Positions 48,277 to 59,369 of a stretch of DNA of 64,000 nucleotides are shown here, in pieces (position 1 is the first letter of the stretch; each line of letters starts with the position of its first letter). The notes under the pieces were generated by a model, which saw nothing but the letters and a program-made list of their open reading frames with translations, was not told where the DNA came from and ran no database searches. A program made the position numbers and the translations under genes. The DNA is from Tanypteryx hageni (taxonomy: Eukaryota; Arthropoda; Insecta; Odonata; Petaluridae). The stretch spans positions 51,581,870-51,645,869 of the forward strand of contig CM054117.1 in NCBI GenBank assembly GCA_028673005.1. Direction: 5' to 3'.

Positions 48277-48317
48277 ATCATCAATGAAGACGGCTGCATT
48301 GTAGCCGAAATTCGAGC
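48277..48317 (+). ncRNA. Hammerhead-ribozyme-like motif, family 2, degenerate
   Basis: The copy reads AUCA, AUGAAGA (first C of the core lost), a strong stem II GGCU ... AGCC, GAAA, then AUUCGAGC where the short stem III should be. Similarity to 22591-22633, including the upstream TTGGCG, shows the shared origin. The broken core and stem III suggest it is dead. It lies 483 bp before the first mapped exon of the serpin gene. Confidence 0.4.
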
Positions 48318-48799
48318 TTAATTATGGGGACTATTTTGTGGATGTCCAAATTATCGTCCTCACGAAATGGTTATTTGTCCAATATAATGTGAAAAAATTA
48401 GATAAACAATAAGATGACAAGACTTCTCTAACCATGTCGACGTGAATTAGCTAGTAAAAGTTAACGCATCTCATCCTATTCGTTACTTAATGCAGTTATA
48501 ATTAAGTCGTCATTTCATTTTAATTAATTATTATTATTAGTACAAACTATAATAGAATGCGCATGATGTGGCATCTGAAAGACCAAATTTTAAACTGCGA
48601 TTTTTTAGAAATAATCCATAAATAATATTAAGTACAGATATTCAGATGCTTTTGATTGATAAGGGATATAAGCAAGTTGCAATCCCCATAGCTTTCTAAA
48701 ATTATTCTTATTATTAATCATACAACACTTTCGAATGTTATTTCATTATGTGTTCACGATAAAATCCCCTGAATTTATTGTTCTGTTGTCAATTTTCAG
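48318..48799. other. AT-rich sequence ending in a splice acceptor
   Basis: No coding sequence. A pyrimidine-rich acceptor (GTTGTCAATTTTCAG, ending at 48799) lies 118 bases before the start codon of the serpin gene. The leader is therefore probably spliced, with an upstream 5' UTR exon I cannot place. Confidence 0.55.
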
Positions 48800-48917
48800 G
48801 CTAAATTACTAGACCGCTTCCCACGCGAAAGGAGATCGCCGATTACTGGATCGGGCGACATTACAATCGGCGCATTGCGACACAACGGGACCCAGACGGA
48901 AGTGAAGCATTTCCAGA

Positions 48918-49054
48918 ATGCTTTGTCGTCTTATCGTGACGTGCGCCCTTTTGGGCCACGTGGTCCTCTCGCTTCCGGCCGCGAGGGCGCCACGCTACAC
49001 TCCCTTACCGGATGAAGTGGACTCAGATGAAACGCGAAGAGTGCTCGGATCTAG
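48918..49054 (+). CDS. Serpin gene, coding exon 1 (signal peptide)
   Basis: The ATG at 48918 opens 45 codons plus two bases and encodes a hydrophobic signal peptide followed by APRYTPLPDEVDSDETRRVL. The donor is GTAAGT at 49055. The two leftover bases (AG) are completed by the first base of exon 2 to give Ser. The exon begins upstream as leader, with an acceptor at 48799. Confidence 0.85.
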
Positions 49055-52000
49055 GTAAGTGCAACCCTTTAACCTGGTTAATGCGCACTGGGGTTGTGGG
49101 TTAGTAGGAAATGGACTGGTGGACGCGATGCGTCCCAAAATAGTTCGATACGTCGCCGCCGCCTGTCGCAACACGACTCCACCGGACATATGAACCTCTT
49201 GAGTGTAATTAATTCCTTGTAAGACGCGATGCCACTTTTTGCCTCGCTGTAAATAATTTACGCAACTAAGTTGTGGTAAAGAGACACGGAGAATTATATT
49301 ATGAATAGCCTTATGCTAAATTGACCATATTACTGCATCTCTATTTTGGAATAAATCAAAGAAAAATGTGTTTCTTTGCATATCGTAACTCCGGGAGACG
49401 ATTTTATTTTCCCATATGTTTACACAGGAGTTTCGATTTTTTAAGGGGCAAGTTTTATTTCCTTCATTCATTAAAATACGTAAATATGGAACGAATTTCT
49501 CCATTATTGCTTTATTCCACGGCTAAAATTATAAAATGTGTTATTCTTGCGATGTTTAGATGTTAGACGGAAGAATTTGTCAGAAACACGCGTTTCTTTT
49601 AGTAATTTTGTGACTTTTTCGTATTCTTTCCGGGCATTGCCAAGGCGACCCGTATTGTTGCCTCCGATTGAATTATCGTCTATTAAGCCTTCAAATATAC
49701 AAAAGAATTTCATTATTCGCTTCGCGCTTTTTACGAAGCATCAAAAGTATAGTTGTCAATGTCAAACTTAATAAATTGCAAAGTTAATAATTGCAAATAA
49801 TTATTATTCATTAAACTGCGTGTGGGCTGTGGGCATTTTTAACGATTGACCAAAAGAAAAAATCTTTTTTTCAATACTGGAATGCGACCTTTTTTGGAAG
49901 GAAGAAGCAATTAAAATTGCAGATATAAATTATAAAAACAAGCATACAATTCACAATGTCAGTTTTCTAATTTATAAGAACAAATGGGCTATTATTACTT
50001 TTAAACATGCAGGTTTCTGAATGAATTCGCAAATGTTTTCGTGGGTACCACTTGTCCATATAAATTGTCAACGGTTGTCGCTAAAGTATTTGAGTTATAC
50101 ATGAAAATTGTATTAGGTATACCATTAGTTATAGGTATTGCATCTTTGATGCCATTACAAATCACTATTACATTAATTAAGCAATCAAAGGAAGAGAAAA
50201 TTTTGGAGACAGGCTGGTGTCAACTAAAAACAATAAATTCCCTCTTCAATAATTAATATTGTACTTTATTTAATATTGTTTACAAAAGAATTCCATAAAT
50301 ATAAATTTTCATTGTGCCGTATTGTCATAACAAAAAGTCAAAAAACAGCTGAATTCAGACGTAAATATCTATGAATGCACAAACTGTTAATTCCTAATTC
50401 ATTGCTAAATTCTAATAGCTGAAAGTTACTCTGATTATGGATTGACTTCAACAAAATACTTTTTCATTTTCCCTTGCTCTAGTGTGGTGACATCAGTATC
50501 TGTGATCATGGACCTTGGCAACGGTAGTCAGGCAATGTTCACCGAAACAGGCAACCATCACGGGGAGCATATTAACGATGGATCCAGTAAACCAGAATTC
50601 ACGGTCGACAACAACCTGTCGCCAGAGAAAAGACCTGTCGGAAGTCCTCCTGCTCTGATGTCACCTGATAGATACGAGTTTTACACTTTCGACGAATCGG
50701 GCGAACTCGTAAGACGACTCATGACGTTGGAGCAGATCCAAAGCCTGATCGCTGGAGGTGATGACGCCAACCGCATCGCGGCGATACCTCTGGACGTAGA
50801 AATCGATACTGCACCGTCTCCACAAACTACCGACCCCCAAGGCCAGGTCGTCGCGAGCGTACAGCAGGTTTTGGCCGAAGAGCTTTTAGCTTCCACCAAG
50901 AAGAACGGCACAGAACCTCAGGAGACGGAAGTGGAAGTCGAAGCGGAAGTCCAAGAAGTGCCGCCGCCTCCATCGTCACCAAAACCGGAACAAGACGAGT
51001 CGCCGCATGTTAAAGTCTCCACAGAAGCAGCACCAGAAGCTCAAGAACCGACGGTCGCCTCGACAACTATGCATTCGACTGATATACATTCTAGCACTGT
51101 TTCAGCAACAAGCAATTCGACCCAAGAGCAATCAAATCTAGAAGAGGTCTCTTCGCCATCAACCGAAGCCGCATCTCAAGAGGAAACAGTTTTCGAAGAA
51201 AAAACTACCATGGCTCCAGTACAAAGTGAAAGTAGTTCCACTGCCAGCTCAGTACCCGAAGTAGATGACGTAAAAGAGACTATTGGAAGTAACGATGTTA
51301 AAGAGACTCAAATGCCAGCAGAAACTGTCACGGAAGAAGCTGCGATATCGGAAGAACACAAAGAATCTCAAACGCCCATAAAGACCAGCACCGAAAAACA
51401 AGAGGAGATACCGGATAATTCACCTTCGCCTCCATTCGTAAGCGATTCAGTTGGTGAGAACATCGACTATGTAAAAGATTCTGCTTCTACTGAAGCTGCC
51501 AGCCAAGGTGATATGGAAGAGATGGATGATAAAACGTCCGAAGCCCCTGTTATGCCTCAGGAGGAGGAGAAAGTGCCTGAATCTCCCGCACCATCTAGTA
51601 CTGATAACGAAGAAGAATCGGTCATTAAAGTCACTGCATCACCGGTTGAATCAGGCCACGTGAGCGAAGAGATCGAGGACAAAAGTCCCACCGAAGGACC
51701 AATTCAACCAAATGCGGAAAGCGAAGGCACGCCGGACGAATCAGATCTATCAATCATGGATCCTCTTTTTACACCAACCGATGAACAATCTCTGTCGGAA
51801 AATACGGCCGCCGATGAAAGTAGCGTCCCAATTTTGTTCGAACCCGCTCCAGAGGTGCAACTGTCAGAATCTAGTGACAGAATTGGCGCAGACACTACTC
51901 CAAGTAGCGTTGCGTCCACATCTTCCGTCGAAACCTCATCCGATCATAAGGACGATAGCGAAGACACCATGTCCACGGGATCACTAGTGACGGATGTAGA

Positions 52001-55000
52001 CGAAATCCTACTTTCTAGTCCCATACCGTCCGACTCCCACATCCTGGACGAAGCCGATCTTGTCGGAGTTTCCGAAGAAGTTCCTCTATCTGAACCTACT
52101 TCTGACGGACAACCCGATGAGGGCGCGTCTCCTCTTGCTGAAGACGATTTGGCCATGGAAGAGAACCCTGCCTCTCAGGAATTGGAAGCGGTCCTGCCAG
52201 ACATGCCTGTCTCGCCTGAGTTGCCGGAAACTGAATCAAAACCCGAACCTGTTATGCCAGAAATTATTCCTACCGAAGCGGATATTCAAGAGAGTCAATA
52301 TATAGTCCCTGCACAGAACGAAGGATTGGAAGAAGGTGGTGATAAAGAGGAGGAAGAAGAAGCGGATGAAGATGACCAAGACCTTCTCGACCAGCTAGCA
52401 GAGTCCGTGAGCAGCGTCCTGTCTCAGGTGACCGATCTTGACGATGACGACGACTTTAAGAAGAGGCCAGAATCGCCTATCACCACCGCGGCTACCACGC
52501 TGCAGCCGCAGGATGCTTTGCCAACAGAAGACGACGACCACCCTACCGCTGAGGACGCAGAAGATGAGGTCATAGGGGAAGATGGAGAAGAAGCTCCCTA
52601 CACAGAAGCTTTTCTGCCAGACATGAGAGACCCTACAAAGGACACCTTGCACGGTGACTTTTCCGGAGCGGAAGACGAAGTATCAGTACCTCCCACTACT
52701 GATGAGGTGAATATGGAAGAGGATATGGGTCAAACTGGCGATCAGCCCTCGGTTAACGATCCGCTGGAAGAAGAGACAGAAACAGAAGATGAGAGCAAAA
52801 AGGAAGAAGAAGAAGATGATGAAATCAAGGATGAGATGCCGTCGACGGTCAGTGATGACAGTGTCCAAGATACAGTAGCAGCTATCACTACCACGGAATC
52901 ATACGTAGAAGGTTCTTTAAGCACAGAAGTAAGTAAACCTTCGCTGGCACCTGAGAAAATTCCTGTACAGGTAGACGAATCTGACAAGGAAACCGAATCT
53001 CCCGTAGGAGTTATTTTGTCTGATGCATTAGAAAAAGAAGACGAGCCATCAATGGGTAGTCCAACTGACGTGGAAAAGATCAATTTACCACATCATGAAG
53101 ACTTGGAAAGTGTTCAAGCAGTAGTAGACAATGATGGTGACAGCAAATATACCGAAGCTCCTCTATTGCCTTCAACTGAAGAGCCCGAATTAAGCCCTAC
53201 TCTGATGGAAGAAGATCTCGTGAACGAGAGTTATGGTGAAACTTCCGAGACCGCAGAGGACACAATACTGACCGAAGAAGATGCAACCGGAGAAGAGAAA
53301 GTTGAAGTTGTTTCCGTGTCAACAGTCGACACAGGTGACAGTTCTGACACCGTTGCTACGAAACCAGCGCCAGCGGAAGAAGAGATAGTTAACCACGACG
53401 AAGAAAAAGATGGAGATGTTACCATGGGAGAGAAAGACGAAGAAAGGGAGGAGGAAGTCGAATACATGACCACCGAGTATTCAGTCATGGCAACGACCGA
53501 GAGGTTCGAAGGACCGGATGAAGAAGAGGTTCGATCCACCATTCCACCAGTCAAACTGACCGGAGAGCCCAAGGTTCCCGACGACAAATCACCGGAAGAT
53601 AGTTCTTTGGGAGATACCGACACGATTAAGCACGTTCCCGATGACGAAGAACTGATAGAAGATCTGCACAAGGAAGCGGAGAAGGGAAGCGATCCACTGC
53701 TGGAAGGAGAAAAACATGCAACTGAAGGTTCCACCGAATTACCATCGAAAAATGTAGAATCGACCAGTCAATCGGGGAGCGTCGAAAGTTCATCGCCAGT
53801 TAACGACGACCAGGAGCAATTGGTAAAAGACGGAACGATCTCTCCTTCATCCATGGACTTGGAGACGGAACAACCTAAACCATCGGGGGATGCAGAGAAA
53901 AGCAAACCTTCCAATACTTCCGCAGCAGTCGAAGAGGAAGTTAAGGAAACCGCGGTACCTCCCTTGCAATCAGAGGTCGAATCCCAACCAACCATACCTA
54001 CCGTAGTTACTGATATCGAGCAACCCGTAGATTCTTCGAGTCCAGAACCACCAAAGAACCCTTGGACCAGTATTCCGATCCCTATACGCCCTCAAGTTTC
54101 CACAGCGCTGGGATCGCAAGAGCAACCGACCTCGCATCCTCCTAGCCCATCGACCACTGATCCTGACAAGCTGTCGTTCTCTTCGGCTGCACCCGATGAT
54201 CTTCCCGATCCCAACGGACTCCTACCCTTGCTCACCGAGAAACCCGAACAATCTGCCTCTCTGAAACCATCACACGACCCATTATCTTCCACGACGATTG
54301 AACCTGCTTCCTCCTCAGCCGCTCCATCGACGACAGCTCAATCTACGCAAACCGAAGTTCCTGCCGGTTCAGTGGTGCCACCGCTGATGCCGGCCTTCCC
54401 ACAAGCGCCGGAGAGCAACGTGGGGCTTGAAGCAACCTCAGCGTCTACTGAACCTGACGTCAAGCGCTTCGTGGATCTTTGCAACGATCTTGCATTCGCT
54501 TTATACGGACAGGTAATTCTACGTTGCTAACGCTTATAGAATTTGCGCAGTAGGCTAAAATGGTTAGTAATAATCAAACTGAGTTTCGCTGGTGTTTACA
54601 AATTCATATTAGGAGTACTAAGAATTAATCTATGGAAAGTTGAATAAGCGGAGCATAAATTATATTGATATTTTTTTCTCCAAAGTAATCAGGGAAAATT
54701 AAAAATAAGAAAATTTAGAATGGATATTAAAAAAAAATTCTCTCATAATCCTTATGTCAATTAGTTGAAGAAGGTTAAAATTTTGCCTAACAAAAAATAA
54801 TTGCTTTTTCATAAAACATTATTTCAGGTTCATATTAATCTATTATATACTTCAACAAATATCGCCCTGCATATATTACTACGCTATTTTACATATTAAA
54901 ATTTTAACAAATCTGTTGATCGATTTCTTTGAAAAATATGACGTATGTATTTCCATTTTCCTTTTTATTAAGTTATTTTTTATGCTCGTTAAAGAGCCAA

Positions 55001-58000
55001 CAAAAAGCAATAAAACTCTAACAAAACTATCCATTCTTTGAAAATCAGAGGGATTCATTCAATTTGCCAATTATTTACTATAGCAGGAGTTTATTTCGCC
55101 GCTACTTTGATTAAATCGGAAAATATTTTTATAGAAGTTCGCTCCATTGAAAATGTAGCTCGATGTTTTGCAAAGCTGTCATTTCGCGCATTCCTCTAAC
55201 GATTTTCAGGTCACCGCTGCCTCCTCATCGGTACCAGCGACCAGGGGGGCGAACGGAGGAGGCGTACAGACCAGAAGTTTGGTCGTCTCCCCATTCGCTC
55301 TCTTCTCGCTGCTCGCCATGGTGTTCCTGGGAGCTCGCGGTCCCACCTCCGAAGAAATGAACGATCTCCTCCGCCTTGACGACATGGTCACTTTCAACCC
55401 CCATCTCGTGCTCCAGAACGTGACCGACGCCGTTATCACCAGTCCCGGAGTCTCTGCGGCCGCGTTTGTCAGAGAGCTTTACAGCGACAAAGTAAGAAGT
55501 TGCTGGTAGCGATATGGAGGGTTACTTTATTCCTGCCTCGTGAGCCAGTTTCTTTCAACTCCTCGAGCGTTTTAAATTGCATAGAGGATCGGTGAACCGT
55601 GCCCGACGAAGATACGAATTATTCCAGCTTCGTGATATTTAAAGAAGATCGTTGTTCTCGTATATGGAAATGTAATTAACACGCTTGGCAGCAAAAAGCT
55701 TTGAGATGCGATTGAAACGTGCGATGCGCTACAGGCACTTTTGAAAAAAAAAACGTCTCGTACGCTGTCGCGAACCTGATTTTGGCGTAATTAACGGAAA
55801 CCCGTGAAGTTATTCAAACACGAGGGCATTTTTGTTATCCAATTAGCATAAGTTTAGCACACGGACTAATGAGTTTTCACCGCGCATGTACCTGTCTGTG
55901 CTCAAGTAGGCTGTTATCCTCACGAAATAGGACTTTGGCACGTTAGGATTGTATCGCTCAAACGTGGCTGCCACCTTAATAACCCCACAAAAGTTCAATT
56001 TCTCCCCAACTAGTAAAATGTTTATTAATTCCTTTGCTATGTTTATGCAAACTTTTTCATTCATGTGTAAATTTCAGCAAATATGAAATTACTGGGCTGA
56101 CAGTTCCTGGAACGAGGTGTACCGGAAAACCTGTTCATTGTTTTTATAAAATATTTTGAGCGTTGATTTCGACTCATTTCGCATTCCTCCTGATACCACA
56201 AATAGATCTATGCTACGCGCAAATCACCCCCTACTTCAGTTTCTTTTTACTCATCATAGTAATTTCAGACTAAGGAAATTAAAAAATTGCATGGGAGAAG
56301 CGTGGGAAAATAAGACAGCGGTACGACTTCAACTGATTAATATTTCTTTTTCCATTTGCAGTCGAACGGAAAACTCTTGGAGTTCTACAAGGCCAGGGCA
56401 AAGGCCTTCTACGACGGACACGTCGAGGAGGTCGACTTCAAGGAAGTGAACGACGTTATTCGCCGTCGAACCAATCATCTTGTCAGATGGCAAACCAGGG
56501 GACGCGTTCCCGAATACCTAAGGGGCTCATCCCTGAAACTCAGGCCACCTCTTGCCGCACTTTCTGCTAACTTCTTCGAGGTAAAGTCCATATCACCACT
56601 TTCGCAAATTTTCTTGTAACATTAATTTTCCTGAAAAGGTATCGATATATGAGTATCAAAAATATCATAAAATTAAATTCTTAATCGCTGCCCAAAAATT
56701 CGGAGATGTAAATATAAATTTTGTTGCATTAAAAGTATCCATGATGAGGAATTCTGTAAGTCTGAACTTATATTCAGATATGTATTTCAAATTAAACATG
56801 CATATATATTCCGAAAAACACTTCGAGCTTTAATTTAATATAAGAGAAAATGGTTAAATATTCGGTACGGGTGTCCTAAATTATTTCCAGATTCTAATCG
56901 TAATTATAATTGGTCGTCTGCCCCCAGAGAGGTCCTTGACTGTTGACTTGCCTGTTTTCTCCTCATCACCTTCTCCTTTGTAGCTTTCATTTCTAGACAG
57001 TTTACTTTTCTCTCCAAATTATGCATCCGAATATTTTTTTCTTCCTCTTCCTCTTTTTCCTTCAATCAATCACATCTTTGAACATACGGTCTTTTAATAA
57101 GGAAATCTCCACCCGTTAATAACTCCTCTTTCTTTTCTGTTGCATTATAATTATTCCATCTTTTATTTTTCTCGCAACTTCCTCATTATTAACGCGTTTA
57201 ATAAATGCCCCTATAGTTTCACTTTGGCGTCTGCCTGTGCACTTGCTTAAATTGCAATTGTGACGAAACCATAAACGACAGAGAGCTGAAACTTGGAGCG
57301 TATATTTTTGTACTGCTGCCGTTATTTTTTCCTTGGATTTGAGTTTTGAAAAATACACAGGGTTGGATAATGGCTAATTTAAAAAAATCATTTTAAATAT
57401 CTGCAAAGGTATAAAAGATGGAAATCTGTATTTGAGCGTACATTTTCACATTGATGCCACTTACAAGCGAGGCTCTAGTGTGTCTTCGGGGGCGGCTCGT
57501 GGAATGTTGGCACCCCGGGCGAGATAACGCTCCAGCGCCCCCCTTAATTAATGTTTGTTGAGATATTTACAAATTACATGTTAATTTATTCATCTCTCCG
57601 TAACAATTATTGATAATGAAAAATTAAAAGAAACGACATCAAGATTCAAGACTGTTCCTCGATATAAATTGATATCCAACATTTATTCACTCGCAAGTAA
57701 TGCACAGATAAATAATCAGGATAGCGCCCCCAAAACTTTGGCGCTCTGGGCAGGCGCCCGGCTCGCCCGTAAGCTCAGGCCGGTCCTGTGTGACGTATAA
57801 CTGCATAAAAAATAAGATAAGCCAAATTTACGCATACTTATAGCGAGTGATCAGATTCCAAACTCTTCTCAGATCGTCAACTAGTTTATTGGGATAAATA
57901 TTCATAGCCAAATTAAACAAAAAATATTACTGAATTTAATAGTAGAGGAAAAACGCGCTGGTTTTATCCATGTCCACGAATAACGCTCGACTTGTCATTA

Positions 58001-59369
58001 TATCCGCCCATTTCATTTCCTGCGTTCTTCTTCAAGACCACATTTCAAATCCTTCTCAGGATTTAAAAAGAAATTTATTCGGCGTCTATGTATTCCCTCC
58101 TTACGAGGTAATGCACCATGCGTGGGATTTCACCAACTTCTTCCTCTGCGCTTGATTCATTTTCCTTTAACTCTCCAATTTCATCATAATTTATGTTCCT
58201 TGGACGGAAAGTAATAACTAAACATAGAATTCAAGAAAAAAGTTTCTAATATCCCTCACGAATTTATAAGGAATAGGTTTTAAAGTTTAAGAATGAATGA
58301 ATGCTGGATGGAATTTTTAAAACAATAAGAAATTTAATCCTGCCTCCTAACACCATGTCCAACGCCTCGAACCGTATAGTTCCCCTACATTCAACGTCTT
58401 TGTCGCTAAACGGATATTTCCATTCATTTCCCGTAGGCCGACTGCCAGAGAGCCTCCAGCACCGGTACCGACGGCGAGATGTACTTCGAAGTGCCAGCGA
58501 CCGGTCGCAGGCGCAGGCGTCTCGTTCCGGTTCCTGCAGTCGTTTGGCGCGGTGTCTTCCTCGCCGGACACGACGCGGGTTTGGACGCCACCGTCTTGGA
58601 ACTCCGCCACGGAGGAGGAGAGGTCAGCACCGTACTGGTATTGCCAGGTCGCCACGGACAGTCGATAGAGGCGGGAGACATATCGGGAGGACTCACACGC
58701 CTAGAAAACTGGCTCATCAACGGAGGAAGGGAATCGTGGTCCGCATTGTTGCGCAGCGCCCTCCCAAGGGGGCCCCTGGAAGTTCAACTTCCTCGCTTCG
58801 CCCACCGATCTGTCCTGAACGCGACCGGTGCACTGAGCAGGATGGGTCTCCAGCACCTGTTCCAAGACGGCAAGGCGGATCTCGGAGGTTTGGACGGAGG
58901 GCTCGGAGGGAAGCTCCACCTGGCGGACATGATCCAGATGACCGCTTTCGGAGTCTGCGCGGACGACGGTTCATCCAAGAGGCATCTGGAGACTTATCCG
59001 TCCGCCCAGAGGACGGGGAGGAAGCACACTAGGTCCGTTCCAGACGAGTCGCCGGAGGAATCGCCGGAGGAGGTGCCGGAAGTGGCGGAAACTAAGAGGG
59101 AAGGGAAGTCCGGTTGGGTCGACGAACTAGCGAGGGAAGAGGACGATTCGTACGTGTTCGCGGCGGCGGCGGCTGCGAGGGAACTCCCATTGGCGCTGAG
59201 ACCTAGACAAGCGAGGATCCCAAGGCCTGCGATGAAGCATCAGCAGTCTCGCATAGTCCTGCCGAGGTTGAGGTTCGACAGGCCGTTCCTTTACTTCGTC
59301 CGCCACAATCCGAGCGGTTTCATACTCCTTATGGGTCGCTTCAACCCGAGATTGTTTCCGACGAATTAA
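48918..59369 (+). CDS. Giant secreted acidic serpin, Spn100A-like (5 coding exons)
   Basis: The exons 48918-49054, 50483-54512, 55210-55491, 56362-56580 and 58437-59369 join in frame to 1866 residues; all introns are GT-AG. Residues 1-24 form a signal peptide (MLCRLIVTCALLGHVVLSLP), so the protein is probably secreted. Residues ~47-1370 are Ser/Thr/Glu/Asp/Pro-rich with acidic runs (EEEEEADEDD near 666) and no fold I recognise. The serpin domain follows: helix A CNDLAFALYG (from ~1378), helix B SLVVSPFALFSLLAMVFLGA, KEVNDVI, and the C-terminal FDRPFLYFVRHNPSGFILLM (1836-1855), GRFNP. The segment between AFGVCADDG and FDRPF is about 105 residues against roughly 40 in inhibitory serpins, and has no GTEAAAAT hinge. 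That argues for a non-inhibitory role. Resemblance to insect Spn100A is from memory of that family. The function is unknown. Confidence 0.9.
50483..54512 (+). CDS. Serpin gene, coding exon 2 (acidic region, 4.03 kb)
   Basis: The acceptor is TTTTCCCTTGCTCTAG (ending 50482). The donor is GTAATT at 54513, after the codon for Gln in ALYGQ. It encodes 1343 whole codons plus the split Ser. The sequence is strongly acidic and rich in Ser, Thr and Pro, with repeated wording such as STEAASQ, and ends with serpin helix A (FVDLCNDLAFALYGQ). The open frame starts 41 bases before the acceptor, so the first residues of the raw frame are intronic. Confidence 0.9.
55210..55491 (+). CDS. Serpin gene, coding exon 3 (helix B region)
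   Basis: The acceptor is ATTTTCAG (55209) and the donor GTAAGA (55492); 94 codons in phase 0. It carries the most conserved serpin N-terminal motif, SPFALFSLLAMVFLGARGPT, and a potential N-glycosylation site (NVT). Confidence 0.9.
56362..56580 (+). CDS. Serpin gene, coding exon 4 (helix F region)
   Basis: The acceptor is CCATTTGCAG (56361) and the donor GTAAAG (56581); 73 codons in phase 0. It encodes AFYDGHVEEVDFKEVNDVI, equivalent to the 'VDF------IN-WV---T-GKI' stretch of serpins, and ends in LAALSANFFE, the start of strand s3A. Confidence 0.9.
57487..57788. mobile_element. Decayed hAT-type MITE in intron 4 of the serpin gene
   Basis: The ends CGGGGGCGGCTCGTGG (a CAG-type start with one change) and GGCCGGTCCTG enclose GC-rich subterminal blocks (GGCACCCCGGGCGAG and GGCAGGCGCCCGGCTCGCC) around an AT-rich middle. 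The flanks TGTGTCTT (57479-57486) and TGTGACGT (57789-57796) match at 6 of 8 positions, consistent with an aged target duplication. Confidence 0.55.
58437..59369 (+). CDS. Serpin gene, coding exon 5 (C-terminal half and divergent reactive loop)
   Basis: The acceptor is CATTTCCCGTAG (58436); 310 codons and a TAA stop in phase 0. It starts ADCQRASSTGTDGEMYFEVP, then a run of five arginines (residues 1580-1584) that could be a convertase site. The strand and helix core includes VSTVLVLPG and LEVQLPRF. The loop region that follows is long, with acidic and basic patches (DESPEESPEEVPEV) and a short Ala run, and the exon ends with the conserved serpin C-terminus. Coding GC is well above that of the introns. 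Confidence 0.9.
   Translation, partial: ADCQRASSTGTDGEMYFEVPATGRRRRRLVPVPAVVWRGVFLAGHDAGLDATVLELRHGGGEVSTVLVLPGRHGQSIEAGDISGGLTRLENWLINGGRESWSALLRSALPRGPLEVQLPRFAHRSVLNATGALSRMGLQHLFQDGKADLGGLDGGLGGKLHLADMIQMTAFGVCADDGSSKRHLETYPSAQRTGRKHTRSVPDESPEESPEEVPEVAETKREGKSGWVDELAREEDDSYVFAAAAAARELPLALRPRQARIPRPAMKHQQSRIVLPRLRFDRPFLYFVRHNPSGFILLMGRFNPRLFPTN

Noticed and set aside
53231..53734. 167-codon Ser-rich frame on the - strand inside serpin exon 2
   Set aside because: Antisense shadow of the acidic Glu/Asp/Ser-rich coding exon.
58301..59032. 243-codon Arg-rich frame over the last serpin exon
   Set aside because: Frame-shifted shadow; the true frame has serpin motifs, matching splice phase and the conserved C-terminus.
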